Positions 25,296-34,161 of a stretch of DNA of 64,000 nucleotides are shown here, piece by piece. The DNA is taken from NCBI GenBank assembly GCA_965214525.1, contig OZ243959.1, forward strand, positions 186,001 through 250,000, read 5' to 3'. Position numbers and translations under genes: made by a program. Position 1 is the first letter of the stretch. Each line of letters starts with the position of its first letter. Under the pieces are notes generated by a model that made no database searches, was not told the DNA's origin, and saw nothing but the letters and a program-made list of their open reading frames with translations. This DNA comes from Qipengyuania_B sp965214525. Its GTDB lineage: Bacteria > Pseudomonadota > Alphaproteobacteria > Sphingomonadales > Sphingomonadaceae.

Positions 25296-26002
25296 CAGCC
25301 GCGCTCTTCTAGCTGACGGCTGAGGCTGGCGTGAAAACGGCTGGCGAAGCGATGCATCCGCGCTTCGTACCGGTTCACCTGATGGCTGAAGCGATTATAG
25401 GCGATCACTGCCGGAATGGCGGCGAACAGGCCGATGGCGGTGGCGAAGAGTGCCTCGGAAATGCCCGGGGCGACCACGGCCAGCGACGAGGATTCCTGCG
25501 CGCCGATCTGGAAGAAGCTGTTCATGATGCCCCATACCGTGCCGAACAGGCCGACAAAGGGCGCGACCGAGCCCACGGTGGCGAGGAAGTTCAGCCGCTC
25601 TGCCAGTTCGTCCGCCTCGGCGGCGATCTGGCTGTCCATCGCCCCCGCGATCCGCTGGCGCGTGCCGTCATGGTCCAGTTGCTTGCCATCGGTCGAGCGA
25701 CGCCATTCGGTCACCGCGGCTTCGGCAACCCGCGCGCTGGCTGCCTCGCGGCGCCGGCGTTCCGACATGAAACGCGAATAATTGTCGCTCGCCCAGAAAT
25801 CATGCTCGAAGCTGCGGTTGAGCCGCCCCTCGCTGCGCATCCGCAGGCTGAAGCCGACAATGATCGTCCAGACCCATACGCTGGCGACGAGCAGGCCCAC
25901 CATCACCAATTGCACGACGATGTCGGCATCGAGGAACAGTTCGACCGGATCGAGGCTGGTCGGTGCGGCGGCAAGAATGGTGGCAGGGTTCATGGGCGAC
26001 AT
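25295..26002 (-). CDS. tolQ: TolQ (MotA/TolQ/ExbB proton channel family)
   Basis: This 235-residue protein has three membrane helices (about 26-48, 140-162 and 178-198). The conserved cytoplasmic-to-membrane block reads LNFLATVGSVAPFVGLFGTV then WGIMNSF, followed by ISEALFATAIGLFAAIPAV, typical of TolQ. TolQ and TolR build the stator that energises TolA. The gene follows ybgC by 15 nt and overlaps tolR by 1 nt. The start may be ATG 26002 or 25993. Confidence 0.95.
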
Positions 26003-26017
26003 GTGCTCTTTGGATGA

Positions 26018-26482
26018 TTACGATCTGGCAAACGCGGCGAACGCTTCGCGCCACGCGGCGGGCTGGCGGCGCGGCTTGCCGTCGGGCGACACGAAGCCGA
26101 CGCGCAACGCCGCCTCGGCGCACAACGTATCGTCCAGCCAGGCGCGCTGGTCCATCCGGCAACTGGCCGCCCCGATCTGGGTGCAGCGCGTTTCGATCAA
26201 CACATCGTCGTCAAGCCGCGCCGGTTTGACGTAGCGCAGCGTCAGGTCCGCCACGGCATAGGCCCCCTCGCCGGTTTCCACCGCCGCGCGCTGATCGATG
26301 CCGAGATGCCGCAGCAGATCGGACCGCGCGCGTTCGAACCACCGCAGGTAATTGGCATGGTAGGTGATGCCGGAAAGGTCGGTATCCTCGTAATATACAC
26401 GCACGGCGTAATAATGGCGATCGCCTTCGACGACGCCATCGGGAGCGGCGGGCATGGCGGCGGGGCGGGGCGGGCTGTCCAT
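26018..26482 (-). CDS. ybgC: Tol-Pal associated acyl-CoA thioesterase
   Basis: This 154-residue hotdog-fold thioesterase has the YbgC motif YYEDTDLSGITYHANYLRWF with the catalytic Asp and the His. YbgC hydrolyses short- or long-chain acyl-CoA or acyl-ACP and binds the phospholipid machinery at the membrane. It heads the Tol-Pal operon, as in most proteobacteria. It starts with ATG at 26482. hinT ends 48 bp upstream on the same strand, so a promoter must lie in that gap or the operons are read through. Confidence 0.93.
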   Translation of the reverse strand: MDSPPRPAAMPAAPDGVVEGDRHYYAVRVYYEDTDLSGITYHANYLRWFERARSDLLRHLGIDQRAAVETGEGAYAVADLTLRYVKPARLDDDVLIETRCTQIGAASCRMDQRAWLDDTLCAEAALRVGFVSPDGKPRRQPAAWREAFAAFARS

Positions 26483-26530
26483 ATTCGGGACAGGCCTTTA
26501 GCGGGAAGGGGGATTCCTCGGCAAGCGAAT

Positions 26531-26908
26531 CTATCGCGCGATCATCGGACCCAACGGTTCGCCGCCAAACAGGTGCACGTGAAAATGCGGCACTTCCTGC
26601 CCGCCATGCGGCCCCACATTGGCGAGCAGGCGATAGCCCGGTTCGACCAACCCCTTGTCCCGCGCGATCTTGCCCACCGCGCGAACGAAAGCGGCTATCT
26701 GCGTATCCGATGCCGTGGCCGCGAAATCGTCCCAGCTGACATAACGGCCTTTGGGAATGACCAGCGTATGCACCGGCGCCTGCGGGTTTATGTCTTCGAA
26801 GGCATAGGTGTATTCGTCCTCGAACACCTTGGTCGAGGGAAGTTCCCCGCGCAGCAGCTTGGCGAAGATGTTGTCATCGTCATACGGTCTGGTGGCGTCG
26901 ATCGGCAT
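26531..26908 (-). CDS. HIT family purine nucleoside phosphoramidase (HinT-like)
   Basis: This 125-residue histidine-triad protein has the C-terminal HFHVHLFGG (HxHxH) and an N-terminal DNIFAKLLRGELPSTKVFED. It hydrolyses adenosine phosphoramidates or related AMP-linked compounds in the cytoplasm. The ATG overlaps the hisE stop by one base, so it is the last member of the his operon and translated in step with it. Linkage of hinT to hisE is common in alphaproteobacteria. Confidence 0.93.
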   Translation of the reverse strand: MPIDATRPYDDDNIFAKLLRGELPSTKVFEDEYTYAFEDINPQAPVHTLVIPKGRYVSWDDFAATASDTQIAAFVRAVGKIARDKGLVEPGYRLLANVGPHGGQEVPHFHVHLFGGEPLGPMIAR

Positions 26909-27225
26909 CAGTCGTTCTCCCTGGCGGCTTTTTCCTCAAGCCCGGAGGTTCCCTCGCGCCGCTGCAATTCGTCGAGAACCTGCCGGAGCGCAACGTCCCT
27001 GGCCGACAGCAGGACGAGAAGGTGGAACAGCAGGTCCGCCGCTTCTGCGACCAGGTCTTCCTGTGAACCGGCAAGCGCCGCAACGACAGTCTCCACCGCC
27101 TCCTCGCCCAGCTTGCGGGCGGTCACCGGCAGGCCGCGCGCATGCAGTTGCGCCACGTAACTGCTCTCTGCGTCGGCCTGGCGGCGTTGCCTGATCGTCT
27201 GCTCGAGTTGATCGATCACATGCAT
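26908..27225 (-). CDS. hisE: phosphoribosyl-ATP pyrophosphohydrolase
   Basis: This 105-residue MazG-like enzyme performs the second step of histidine synthesis, removing pyrophosphate from phosphoribosyl-ATP. ARKLGEEAVETVVAALAG and LVAEAADLLFHLLVLL contain the metal-binding EExxE and ExxD acids. I chose ATG 27225 (MHVIDQLEQTI). A TTG at 27237 overlapping the hisF stop (TTGA) is also possible and would couple the genes. The downstream hinT start overlaps its stop. Confidence 0.92.
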   Translation of the reverse strand: MHVIDQLEQTIRQRRQADAESSYVAQLHARGLPVTARKLGEEAVETVVAALAGSQEDLVAEAADLLFHLLVLLSARDVALRQVLDELQRREGTSGLEEKAAREND

Positions 27226-27233
27226 GGCGCGGT

Positions 27234-27998
27234 TCAAAAGCGTCTAGCCGGCAGGCCCGCCGCCCGCAATGCCGCGTGCGCCTCGGCTACGGTGTGGTGT
27301 CCGAAATGGAAGATCGAGGCGGCCAAGACTGCGCTCGCGTGCCCTTCGGTCACACCCTCGACCAGATGGGTCAGGGATCCGACCCCGCCACTGGCGATCA
27401 CCGGCACCGGCACCGCGTCGGCGATCGTCCGGGTCAGCGCCAGATCGTAGCCGCGCTGCGTCCCGTCGCCGTCCATCGAGGTGACCAGCAATTCGCCTGC
27501 CCCAAGCCCTGCCAGCTTGCGGGCATGGGCAATTGCATCGATGCCCGTTCCCCGGCGCCCGCCATGGGTGAAGATTTCCCATCGCAAGGGCGCCACCAGG
27601 CGGGCATCCACGCTTGCCACCACGCATTGGCTGCCCAACCGGGCGGCGATCTCGGCGACCAGTTCGGGCCGGGCGACCGCGGCGCTGTTGACCGCGACCT
27701 TGTCGGCACCAGCGAGGAGAAGCGCGCGGGCATCCTCTACCGACCGGACCCCGCCGCCCACGGTCAGCGGCATGAAGCACACCGCAGCCGTGCGCCGAAC
27801 GATATCGAGCAGCGTGCCGCGCCCCTCGTGACTGGCGGAGATATCAAGAAAGCACAGCTCATCCGCGCCCGCATCGTCATAGGCCTTCGCCTGTTCGATC
27901 GGATCGCCTGCGTCTTTCAGATCGACGAAGTTCACACCCTTGACCACGCGCCCATCGGCAACGTCGAGGCAGGGGATGACACGGATGCACACGGTCAC
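27234..27998 (-). CDS. hisF: imidazole glycerol phosphate synthase cyclase subunit
   Basis: This 254-residue TIM barrel uses ammonia from HisH to convert PRFAR to imidazole glycerol phosphate and AICAR. RVIPCLDVADGRVVKGVNF holds the catalytic Asp11 equivalent, ELLVTSMDGDGTQRGYDL holds the second (Asp130 equivalent), and VPVIASGGVGSLTHLVEG binds phosphate. It starts at GTG 27998, overlapping the hisA stop (GTGA). Every his gene from hisA onward is tightly coupled. Confidence 0.96.
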   Translation of the reverse strand: MTVCIRVIPCLDVADGRVVKGVNFVDLKDAGDPIEQAKAYDDAGADELCFLDISASHEGRGTLLDIVRRTAAVCFMPLTVGGGVRSVEDARALLLAGADKVAVNSAAVARPELVAEIAARLGSQCVVASVDARLVAPLRWEIFTHGGRRGTGIDAIAHARKLAGLGAGELLVTSMDGDGTQRGYDLALTRTIADAVPVPVIASGGVGSLTHLVEGVTEGHASAVLAASIFHFGHHTVAEAHAALRAAGLPARRF

Positions 27999-28726
27999 CG
28001 ATCGCGCCCCGCCATCGCGAGGGCCGCCTGAAGATCGAGCCGCCCTTCATACAAGGCACGCCCGGCGATCACGCCTTCGATGCCGTCCTTCGCGTGCAGG
28101 CTAAGGATATGGATGTCGTCCAACCCCTTCACTCCGCCACTCGCGATGACCGGGATGTCGACCGATCGCGCCAGGTCCACCGTCGCTTCGATATTGCATC
28201 CCGTCAGCAGGCCATCGCGGCCGATATCGGTGAACAGCAGGGCGGCGATACCCGCATCCTCGAACCTTCGGGCCATGTCCGCCACCGCAATATCGGACAC
28301 CTGGGCCCAGCCTTGCGTCGCGACCATGCCGCCCTTGGCATCCACGGCCACCACGATGCCGCCTTCCCAGGTGCGCGCCATGTCCTTCACGAAGGCCGGG
28401 TTCGTCAGCGCGGCTGATCCGATCACAATGCGAGAGACGCCGAGTGCGAACCAGCCCTCCACCGCGCGTGCGTCGCGGATGCCTCCGCCAAGCTGAACGT
28501 GTCCGGGAAAAGCGGCAACGATACGTTCGACCGCATCCCGGTTGCGGCTTTCACCGGCAAACGCCCCGTCGAGGTCGACGACGTGCAGATGCTGCGCGCC
28601 GGCTGCTGCGAACTGCATCGCCTGGTCGGCAGGATCGGCGGAATAAACGGTGGCGCGCGCCATATCCCCTTCGGCCAGGCGCACGACCTCCCCCTGTTTC
28701 AGATCAATGGCCGGAAAGACTATCAT
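27995..28726 (-). CDS. hisA: ProFAR isomerase
   Basis: This 243-residue TIM barrel performs the Amadori rearrangement of ProFAR to PRFAR. MIVFPAIDLKQGEVVRLAEG carries the catalytic Asp8, LLFTDIGRDGLLTGCN the second Asp, and VQLGGGIRDA and VIASGGVKGLDD the phosphate sites. It overlaps hisF by 4 nt. The gap to the SDR gene upstream is 67 bp. Confidence 0.96.
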   Translation of the reverse strand: MIVFPAIDLKQGEVVRLAEGDMARATVYSADPADQAMQFAAAGAQHLHVVDLDGAFAGESRNRDAVERIVAAFPGHVQLGGGIRDARAVEGWFALGVSRIVIGSAALTNPAFVKDMARTWEGGIVVAVDAKGGMVATQGWAQVSDIAVADMARRFEDAGIAALLFTDIGRDGLLTGCNIEATVDLARSVDIPVIASGGVKGLDDIHILSLHAKDGIEGVIAGRALYEGRLDLQAALAMAGRDR

Positions 28727-28793
28727 GCAGACCGCGTTATCCCTCTAACGCTGTGCTGACAATGGCGAGAGAAGGTGCGGGCTGCGAGCGCGT

Positions 28794-29564
28794 TCAAGCG
28801 GTGGTATCGCGCTGGACTACGACCATTTCCTGGATAACGCTGCGGCGGGGCTGGGTGAGCATGAAGTGCACTGCGACGGCGATATCCTCGGCCCGCAGCA
28901 TGGCGCCTTCATTGATCGCATCGACCTGTTCCTGGCGCGACATTTCGGGCTTCATGAAGTCGCTGCCGGTCTTGGCAGGAACGACGAAGCCGACCTTTAT
29001 GCCTTGCTGCGCCACCTCGCGCCGCAGCGCTTCCACGAACCCCTCGACGCCCGCCTTGCACCCGGCATAGACCGTGCTGCCCGGACCCAGCTTGTGGGTG
29101 GAGTAGGATCCTGTGAATACGATATCGCCGCGGTCATGCAGGTGCTTTACCGCAGCATGGGCGCTGGTAACGTAAGCGGTGAAATCCGCCGCGACGGCGT
29201 ATCGCAACGCATCCTCGTCCATGTCGTCCAGTCCGCCGGCGGGGACGGCCGCATTGATGATGGCGATATCCCAATCGCCCAGCTTGTTCTTGGCTTCAGC
29301 AAAGAAGCGATCGACGTTGCCACGCTCTGCCAGATCGCAGGCGATGCCGTGTCCCGTCCCGACCTCGTTGATCCGCGCCAGCCCGTCGGCCAGATGCTGC
29401 TCGTCGCGGCCGCAGGTGAAGATTTCCACCCCTTCGGATGCAAGCAATACCGCGATGGCCCGGCCGATTCCGGTGGTTCCGCCGGTGATGACAGCCTTGC
29501 GGCCGTTCAATGCTGGTCTGGCGGTATGGGCATCGGCCACAGGCTTGGCGGACTGGTCGTTCAT
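28794..29564 (-). CDS. short-chain dehydrogenase/reductase inside the histidine operon
   Basis: This 256-residue SDR has a TGGTTGIGRA nucleotide-binding loop, NAA in place of the common NAG (IAIINAAVPAG), and the active-site YxxxK in STVYAGCKAGVEGFVEALRR with a preceding Ser in FTGSYSTHKLG. The substrate is unknown. It lies between hisH and hisA on the same strand (68- and 67-bp gaps), while other his genes overlap. It has its own strong ribosome site (GGAGAA, 7 nt before ATG 29564). It is probably not needed for histidine synthesis. Confidence 0.85.
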   Translation of the reverse strand: MNDQSAKPVADAHTARPALNGRKAVITGGTTGIGRAIAVLLASEGVEIFTCGRDEQHLADGLARINEVGTGHGIACDLAERGNVDRFFAEAKNKLGDWDIAIINAAVPAGGLDDMDEDALRYAVAADFTAYVTSAHAAVKHLHDRGDIVFTGSYSTHKLGPGSTVYAGCKAGVEGFVEALRREVAQQGIKVGFVVPAKTGSDFMKPEMSRQEQVDAINEGAMLRAEDIAVAVHFMLTQPRRSVIQEMVVVQRDTTA

Positions 29565-29632
29565 CGTCGCATTCTCCTTCGCGCAAGGTGGTAAGACGCG
29601 CGCGGCCTTCAAACCGTTCCGCAAACCCCGAT

Positions 29633-30259
29633 CTATGGGTGCCACGCGAGGAAGCGGGCCAACAGCCCCAGCCCGTAAGCCTGGCTCTTTTCCGGATGAA
29701 ATTGCACGCCCAGCATGTTCTCGTGCGCGACCGCGGCGACGATGCCGCCGCCATGATCGGTCATCGCTGCAATGTGATCGTCACGTGCGGGACGATAGGC
29801 GTAAGAGTGCAGGAAATACGCTTCACCCGGTTCCAGCAGCTTCTCGCCCGACCGGTCTGCAGGAACGACATCGTTCCACCCCATATGCGGTATCTTCACG
29901 CTAGCGGCTGCCGGTTCCAACCGCCGCACTTCGCCCGGTATCCAGTCCAGGCCCGGCGTCACACCATGTTCCAGCCCCCGTGTCGCCATCAATTGCATGC
30001 CGACGCAGATGCCCAGGAACGGGGCGCGGTCGGTAAGCACCCTTTGCTCCAGCGCCTCGACCAGGCCGTCGACCGCGCGCAGGCCATGGGCGCAGGCGCC
30101 GAACGAGCCGACACCGGGCAAAACGATCCGTTCAGCCCGGGCAATCGCATCGGGGTCGCTGGTAACCGCTACGTCTGCGCCCACCACGAGGAAGGCGTTC
30201 CGGACCGAGTGCAAGTTGCCCGCGCCGTAATCGACGAGGGCCAGCGCAGGGCTAGCCAC
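29633..30259 (-). CDS. hisH: imidazole glycerol phosphate synthase glutaminase subunit
   Basis: This 208-residue class I glutamine amidotransferase supplies ammonia to HisF. The triad is visible: the nucleophile Cys in APFLGICVGMQLMATRG, and His/Glu in GVQFHPEKSQ. LVDYGAGNLHSVRNAF and VLPGVGSFGACA are family motifs. It starts at GTG 30259, overlapping the hisB stop by 8 nt. Confidence 0.96.
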   Translation of the reverse strand: MASPALALVDYGAGNLHSVRNAFLVVGADVAVTSDPDAIARAERIVLPGVGSFGACAHGLRAVDGLVEALEQRVLTDRAPFLGICVGMQLMATRGLEHGVTPGLDWIPGEVRRLEPAAASVKIPHMGWNDVVPADRSGEKLLEPGEAYFLHSYAYRPARDDHIAAMTDHGGGIVAAVAHENMLGVQFHPEKSQAYGLGLLARFLAWHP

Positions 30260-30845
30260 TCAGCCGCCCTTTGGTGGAGGGTATGGCATTGCCCTTGCGC
30301 GGATCGCGCTCCACCGCGATCCGCAGCGCTCTGGCGAACCCCTTGTAGATCGCCTCGCAGATATGGTGGTTGTTCGACCCGTACAGCAATTCCACGTGCA
30401 GCGTGATGCCCGCCGTCTGCGCAATCGAGTGGAACCAATGTTCGATCAGTTCGGTGTCCCACTCGCCCAGCTTCTCCTGCGTAAAGCGCGCGTGCCAAAC
30501 GAGGAAGGGTCGGCCGGACAGATCGAGCGCCACTCTCGCCAGTGTCTCGTCCATCGGCGAATGCGCGCTGCCGTAGCGCACGATGCCGGCCTTGTCGCCC
30601 AGCGCCTGCGCGATGGCCTGCCCTAGTGCAAGGGCGCTGTCTTCGGTGGTATGGTGCTGATCGACATGGAGGTCGCCATCGACCTTCAACGTTATGTCGA
30701 TGAGCGAATGCCTCGCCACCTGCTCGATCATGTGATCGAGAAACCCGATACCGGTTGCGATATCGTACCGGCCGTCGCCATCCAGGTCGATGGTGACGGC
30801 AATGTTCGTTTCGGCGGTGTCGCGGGTGATCGATCCGGTGCGCAT
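30252..30845 (-). CDS. hisB: imidazoleglycerol-phosphate dehydratase
   Basis: This 197-residue monofunctional HisB removes water from imidazole glycerol phosphate. It has the duplicated metal-binding HHxxE motifs: VDQHHTTEDSALALGQAI and SNNHHICEAIYKGFARALR, plus GFLDHMIEQVARH. It is the first gene of the leftward his operon. The promoter must lie in the 86 bp shared with the divergent sspB; no leader peptide rich in His codons is visible there. Confidence 0.97.
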   Translation of the reverse strand: MRTGSITRDTAETNIAVTIDLDGDGRYDIATGIGFLDHMIEQVARHSLIDITLKVDGDLHVDQHHTTEDSALALGQAIAQALGDKAGIVRYGSAHSPMDETLARVALDLSGRPFLVWHARFTQEKLGEWDTELIEHWFHSIAQTAGITLHVELLYGSNNHHICEAIYKGFARALRIAVERDPRKGNAIPSTKGRLSG

Positions 30846-30931
30846 GGAACGCGCGCTATAACGGCGATGCGCGCGCGTTCAAGGAATTCGCGCTTGACCG
30901 GGCGGGCGGGGGCAGCCACCTATCTTGGGCC

Positions 30932-31435
30932 ATGAGTGAGACGACGCCCGACAGCTTGATTCCCTACGATGCGATCGTGCAGGAGGCCTTGCGGGCCGTT
31001 GTCGGACGGGTGCTGCGCGAGATCGAACATATCGGCGGCGCACTGCCCGGTGCCCACCATTTCTATATCACCTTCAAGACCGGTGCCCAAGGCGTCTCAA
31101 TCCCGAAGAACCTGCGGCAGAAGTTCCCCGACGAGATGACCATCGTGCTGCAGAACAAGTTCTGGGACTTGGATGTACGGGACGATGGGTTCAGCGTCGG
31201 CCTGAGCTTCAATCAGATGCCGGCGAACCTATCTATTCCCTATGCCGCGATCACCCAGTTCGTGGACCCGGCGGTGGATTTCGGGCTGCAATTCCAGACG
31301 GCTGTCAATGATCTGGCACCAGAGGAGCATGATGCTCCCGGCAACGATTCGGAGGAACCGGGCGCGGGGGAAACCGTTGGAGTTGCAGATGACGATTCCA
31401 ATGTCGTCACGGTCGATTTCGGCCGCAGGGAATAA
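30932..31435 (+). CDS. sspB: ClpXP adaptor SspB (alpha type)
   Basis: This 167-residue SspB delivers ssrA-tagged and other substrates to ClpXP. The N-terminal domain (about 5-125) has YDAIVQEALRAVVGRVLREI, HHFYITFKTGAQGVSIPKN, and LSIPYAAITQFVDPAVDFGL. An acidic flexible linker (about 130-158) leads to a short C-terminal ClpX-binding tail (NVVTVDFGRRE). The structure matches the alphaproteobacterial SspB described in Caulobacter. It is divergent from hisB. Confidence 0.92.
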   Translation: MSETTPDSLIPYDAIVQEALRAVVGRVLREIEHIGGALPGAHHFYITFKTGAQGVSIPKNLRQKFPDEMTIVLQNKFWDLDVRDDGFSVGLSFNQMPANLSIPYAAITQFVDPAVDFGLQFQTAVNDLAPEEHDAPGNDSEEPGAGETVGVADDDSNVVTVDFGRRE

Positions 31436-31461
31436 TCGCGGCCGCTCGTTCGCCGCACGAT

Positions 31462-31884
31462 ATGGGCGAAGAGACAATGGTACGACATGTGACGGACGTT
31501 GCGGCAGACGAGATCGAACCGGCGATCCGCGCGGTGGACGATGGCCAGGGTGCCGTGCCGGGGCCAAGCCCGAACCCGGCGACCAACATGATGATGACCG
31601 ACATCGCATTGCGCGGGGTCAGCCGCCTGATCCGCAACTCGGTCCACAAGGCGATGTTGCAGACCCGGCACAACAACAGGATGGCGAAGAAGGCGGTCGA
31701 GAACCGGTCGATGCTCAATTCCCTTATCATGTATGGCGTGAGCAAGGTCGCCACCCGCTCGGTTCCGGGGTTCATGCTCGTATCGAGCGGTCTGGCCGCC
31801 AAGACGCTGTACGATCGCAGCCAGAACCGCCGCAATGCTCGAAGCAAGGGACGCAAGACCTTGCGGAAGATGGCGCAAGACTGA
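31462..31884 (+). CDS. conserved sphingomonad hypothetical protein, basic and membrane-associated
   Basis: This 140-residue protein has an acidic N terminus (1-30) and then a basic helical region (SRLIRNSVHKAMLQTRHNN, RMAKKAVENRSM). A weakly hydrophobic stretch (about 88-115, LIMYGVSKVATRSVPGFMLV) and a very basic tail (NRRNARSKGRKTLRKMAQD) follow. I do not recognise the family. It follows sspB by 26 bp and precedes gmk, so it may share a transcript. ATG at 31462 or 31477 are alternatives. Confidence 0.7.
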   Translation: MGEETMVRHVTDVAADEIEPAIRAVDDGQGAVPGPSPNPATNMMMTDIALRGVSRLIRNSVHKAMLQTRHNNRMAKKAVENRSMLNSLIMYGVSKVATRSVPGFMLVSSGLAAKTLYDRSQNRRNARSKGRKTLRKMAQD

Positions 31885-31951
31885 CGCTGCCGCTTCGCAG
31901 GCAAATACCGCATATCTTGATTTCTTCGCTATTTGTGCGCCAACGTCGCGC

Positions 31952-32587
31952 ATGACCGAACGCGACACCCTGCATCGCCGCGGATTGATGTTCATCCTGT
32001 CGTCCCCCTCGGGGGCGGGCAAGACGACGATCGCGCGCCGTATCCTGGAACACGACAGCGATATTCGCATGTCGGTATCGGTTACGACCCGTCCCATCCG
32101 GCCGGGCGAGACAGACGGCCGCGATTACCTCTTCATCGACGAACCGGAATTTCGCCGGATGGTGGAGGATGGCGAACTACTCGAATGGGCGGAAGTGTTC
32201 GGCCATCTCTACGGTACACCCAAAGCGCAGATCAAGGCGGGGCTGAAGGGCGGGCAGGACTTCCTGTTCGACATCGATTGGCAAGGGACCCAGCAGCTTT
32301 ATCAGCGGATGGAAGTGGATGTGGTGCGCGTGTTCCTGCTGCCGCCGAGCATTGCCGCGCTGGAACAGCGGCTGCGCTCGCGCGGCACTGACAGCGATGC
32401 GGTGATCGAATCGCGCATGGCCCGCGCGCGGGGCGAGATCAGCCATTGGGACGGGTACGATTATGTCGTGGTGAATGACGACTTCGACCGGTGCTTCGCG
32501 CAGGTGCGCGGCATCCTGCAATCCGAACGTCTGAACCGCGCACGCCAGACGGGGCTGGTCGATTTCGTGCGCCAATTGATGCGGTAG
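31952..32587 (+). CDS. gmk: guanylate kinase
   Basis: This 211-residue guanylate kinase phosphorylates GMP to GDP with ATP. The P-loop is SSPSGAGKTTIARR. GMP-binding residues lie in SVSVTTRPIRPGETDGRDY, EWAEVFGHLYGTPKAQI and FLFDIDWQGTQQL. The frame extends upstream, but ATG 31952 gives the normal length. It is an essential gene linked to rpoZ/spoT in some bacteria, but not here. Confidence 0.96.
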   Translation: MTERDTLHRRGLMFILSSPSGAGKTTIARRILEHDSDIRMSVSVTTRPIRPGETDGRDYLFIDEPEFRRMVEDGELLEWAEVFGHLYGTPKAQIKAGLKGGQDFLFDIDWQGTQQLYQRMEVDVVRVFLLPPSIAALEQRLRSRGTDSDAVIESRMARARGEISHWDGYDYVVVNDDFDRCFAQVRGILQSERLNRARQTGLVDFVRQLMR

Positions 32588-32669
32588 GGCTGGCGAAGGG
32601 GACGGGGGCACGCCGTTCGGCAAAAGCCACAGATTGGTTCCCATCCCGCGCTTGCTGGAGTGAGGGGGG

Positions 32670-33218
32670 TCACCCCGTCACGGCAGCGGACAAACGCATG
32701 TTGACCGACGGTTCCTGCGTACCGGTTGCCAGACACGGTCGCCTCGCCGAGCCGATCGGGACAAATCCAAGCTTTTCCAGCACGCGACCGGATGCCGGAT
32801 TGCGCTTGAAGTAACCGCCCGAGAGGCGCGGGAAACGAAGCGTATCGAACCCGAACGCCACGACCGCGCGGGCTGCCTCGGTCACGATCCCCTTGTTCGA
32901 TAGCGAAGGCGACAGCCAATAGCCGAGTTCGGCGGTGTCGGCGTTTGTGTCAGGCGTCAGTCCGATCGCGCCGACGAGTTCGCTGGAACCTGAAATGGTG
33001 ATCGCCCACGCCCATTCGTTGGGCACGATCTCTTGCAAGAAGAAGGCGGCAACGTTCGGCCCATACGGATGGGGAACGCGCGACAGATTTCGCGCGACGT
33101 TCCAATCGCCCACAATACTGGCAATGGAGTCAAGATCGCCCAGACCGGGACGCCGGAGGAACAGCCGCCCGGTCTTCAACGCCGGGCGGTAGGACACCGG
33201 CGGGCGGTCGAAAGTCAC
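32670..33218 (-). CDS. GNAT family N-acetyltransferase (RimJ-like)
   Basis: This 182-residue GNAT protein has an N-terminal TGRLFLRRPGLGDLDSI, acetyl-CoA region LGYWLSPSLSNKGIVTEAAR and the C-terminal GYFKRNPASGRVLEKLGFVP, typical of RimJ/RimL-type or small-molecule acetyltransferases. The acceptor is unknown. It starts at GTG 33218. It ends 82 bp from the convergent gmk and is preceded on the same strand by an SDR gene (15 bp gap). Confidence 0.88.
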   Translation of the reverse strand: MTFDRPPVSYRPALKTGRLFLRRPGLGDLDSIASIVGDWNVARNLSRVPHPYGPNVAAFFLQEIVPNEWAWAITISGSSELVGAIGLTPDTNADTAELGYWLSPSLSNKGIVTEAARAVVAFGFDTLRFPRLSGGYFKRNPASGRVLEKLGFVPIGSARRPCLATGTQEPSVNMRLSAAVTG

Positions 33219-33232
33219 CAGCTCATCGGCGG

Positions 33233-34039
33233 CTACCCGCCCGAGGGGTCCACGAAGTTCCCCGCGCCGACATTGGCGTTGACCACGCCGCCATCGATCG
33301 GGATCGTCGTGCCGACCACATAGTCGCCGGCGCGGCTAAGCAGGTAGATCGCGCCTGCCGCCATATCCTCGGTCACCCCGATGCGCTTCGACGGAATGCC
33401 CTTCGCCACCACATCCTCGTTGTCGCGCGCGGCGCGGTTCATGGCGCTGGGGAAGGCCCCGGGCCCGATGCCGTTCACCACGATGTTGTCGTTGATGAGG
33501 CGCGCGGCCATGCGCCGGGTCAGGTGGATGAGGCCTGCCTTGGATGCCTGGTAAGGATAGGTTTCCCAAGGGTTCGACTTCATCCCGTCGATCGATGCGA
33601 TCATCAGCACCTTGGCCGGGCGCTCAGCGCTTGCCGCAGCTTTGAGCAGCGGGTGCAGCTTTTGCGTCAAGAAGAATGGCGTCTTCAAGTTCAGGTCCAT
33701 CGTGCGGTCCCAACCCGCCTCGGTGAACTCGGTAAAGTCCTGCCCCCAGGCGGCACCGGCATTGTTGACCAGAATGTCGAGCCGGTCCTCGCGACCCGCG
33801 AGATCGTCGGCAAGCCGCTGGATACCCTCCAAGTTCGACAGATCGCCGATCAGGCCGATGACCTTGTCGCCTAGTTCGTTGCTGGTTTCCCCAACCTGCT
33901 CTTGCTTGCGGGCAACGATATAGACCTTGGCGCAGCCCGCGCCGAGCAGCCCTTCCACGATCATCTTGCCGATGCCACGACTACCGCCGGTGACGAGAGC
34001 GACGCGGCCGTCGAGGCTGAATAGGTTTTGGAGGTTCAT
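33233..34039 (-). CDS. short-chain dehydrogenase/reductase of the catabolic cluster
   Basis: This 268-residue classical SDR has TGGSRGIGKMIVEGLL (NAD(P) loop), LVNNAGAAWGQ, the Ser in LMIASIDGMKSN and YxxxK in YPYQASKAGLIHLTRRM. The C terminus resembles gluconate 5-dehydrogenase/3-oxoacyl reductase relatives. It is probably an alcohol or 3-hydroxyacyl dehydrogenase of the acyl-CoA pathway encoded alongside (inference). It lies downstream of two acyl-CoA dehydrogenase genes in the same direction, with a palindromic repeat in the 122-bp gap. Confidence 0.88.
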   Translation of the reverse strand: MNLQNLFSLDGRVALVTGGSRGIGKMIVEGLLGAGCAKVYIVARKQEQVGETSNELGDKVIGLIGDLSNLEGIQRLADDLAGREDRLDILVNNAGAAWGQDFTEFTEAGWDRTMDLNLKTPFFLTQKLHPLLKAAASAERPAKVLMIASIDGMKSNPWETYPYQASKAGLIHLTRRMAARLINDNIVVNGIGPGAFPSAMNRAARDNEDVVAKGIPSKRIGVTEDMAAGAIYLLSRAGDYVVGTTIPIDGGVVNANVGAGNFVDPSGG

Positions 34040-34053
34040 GTTCTTATCCTTCT

Positions 34054-34136
34054 GCCGTCATTGCAAGGGGCCGCAGGCGATGCGGCAATCCGATTTGTCT
34101 ATGCCGCCCTAGATTGCTTCGCTACGCTCGCAACGA
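34054..34136. repeat. inverted pair of dispersed palindromic repeats
   Basis: GTCATTGCAAGG...CGGCAATCC on the left faces GATTGCTTCGCTACGCTCGCAACGAC on the right, two copies of a common alphaproteobacterial intergenic repeat in opposite orientation. It fills the gap between the acyl-CoA dehydrogenase and SDR genes and can fold into a large hairpin. Confidence 0.7.
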
Positions 34137-34161
34137 CGAGGGACAGTCTCGCTAGGTTGCA

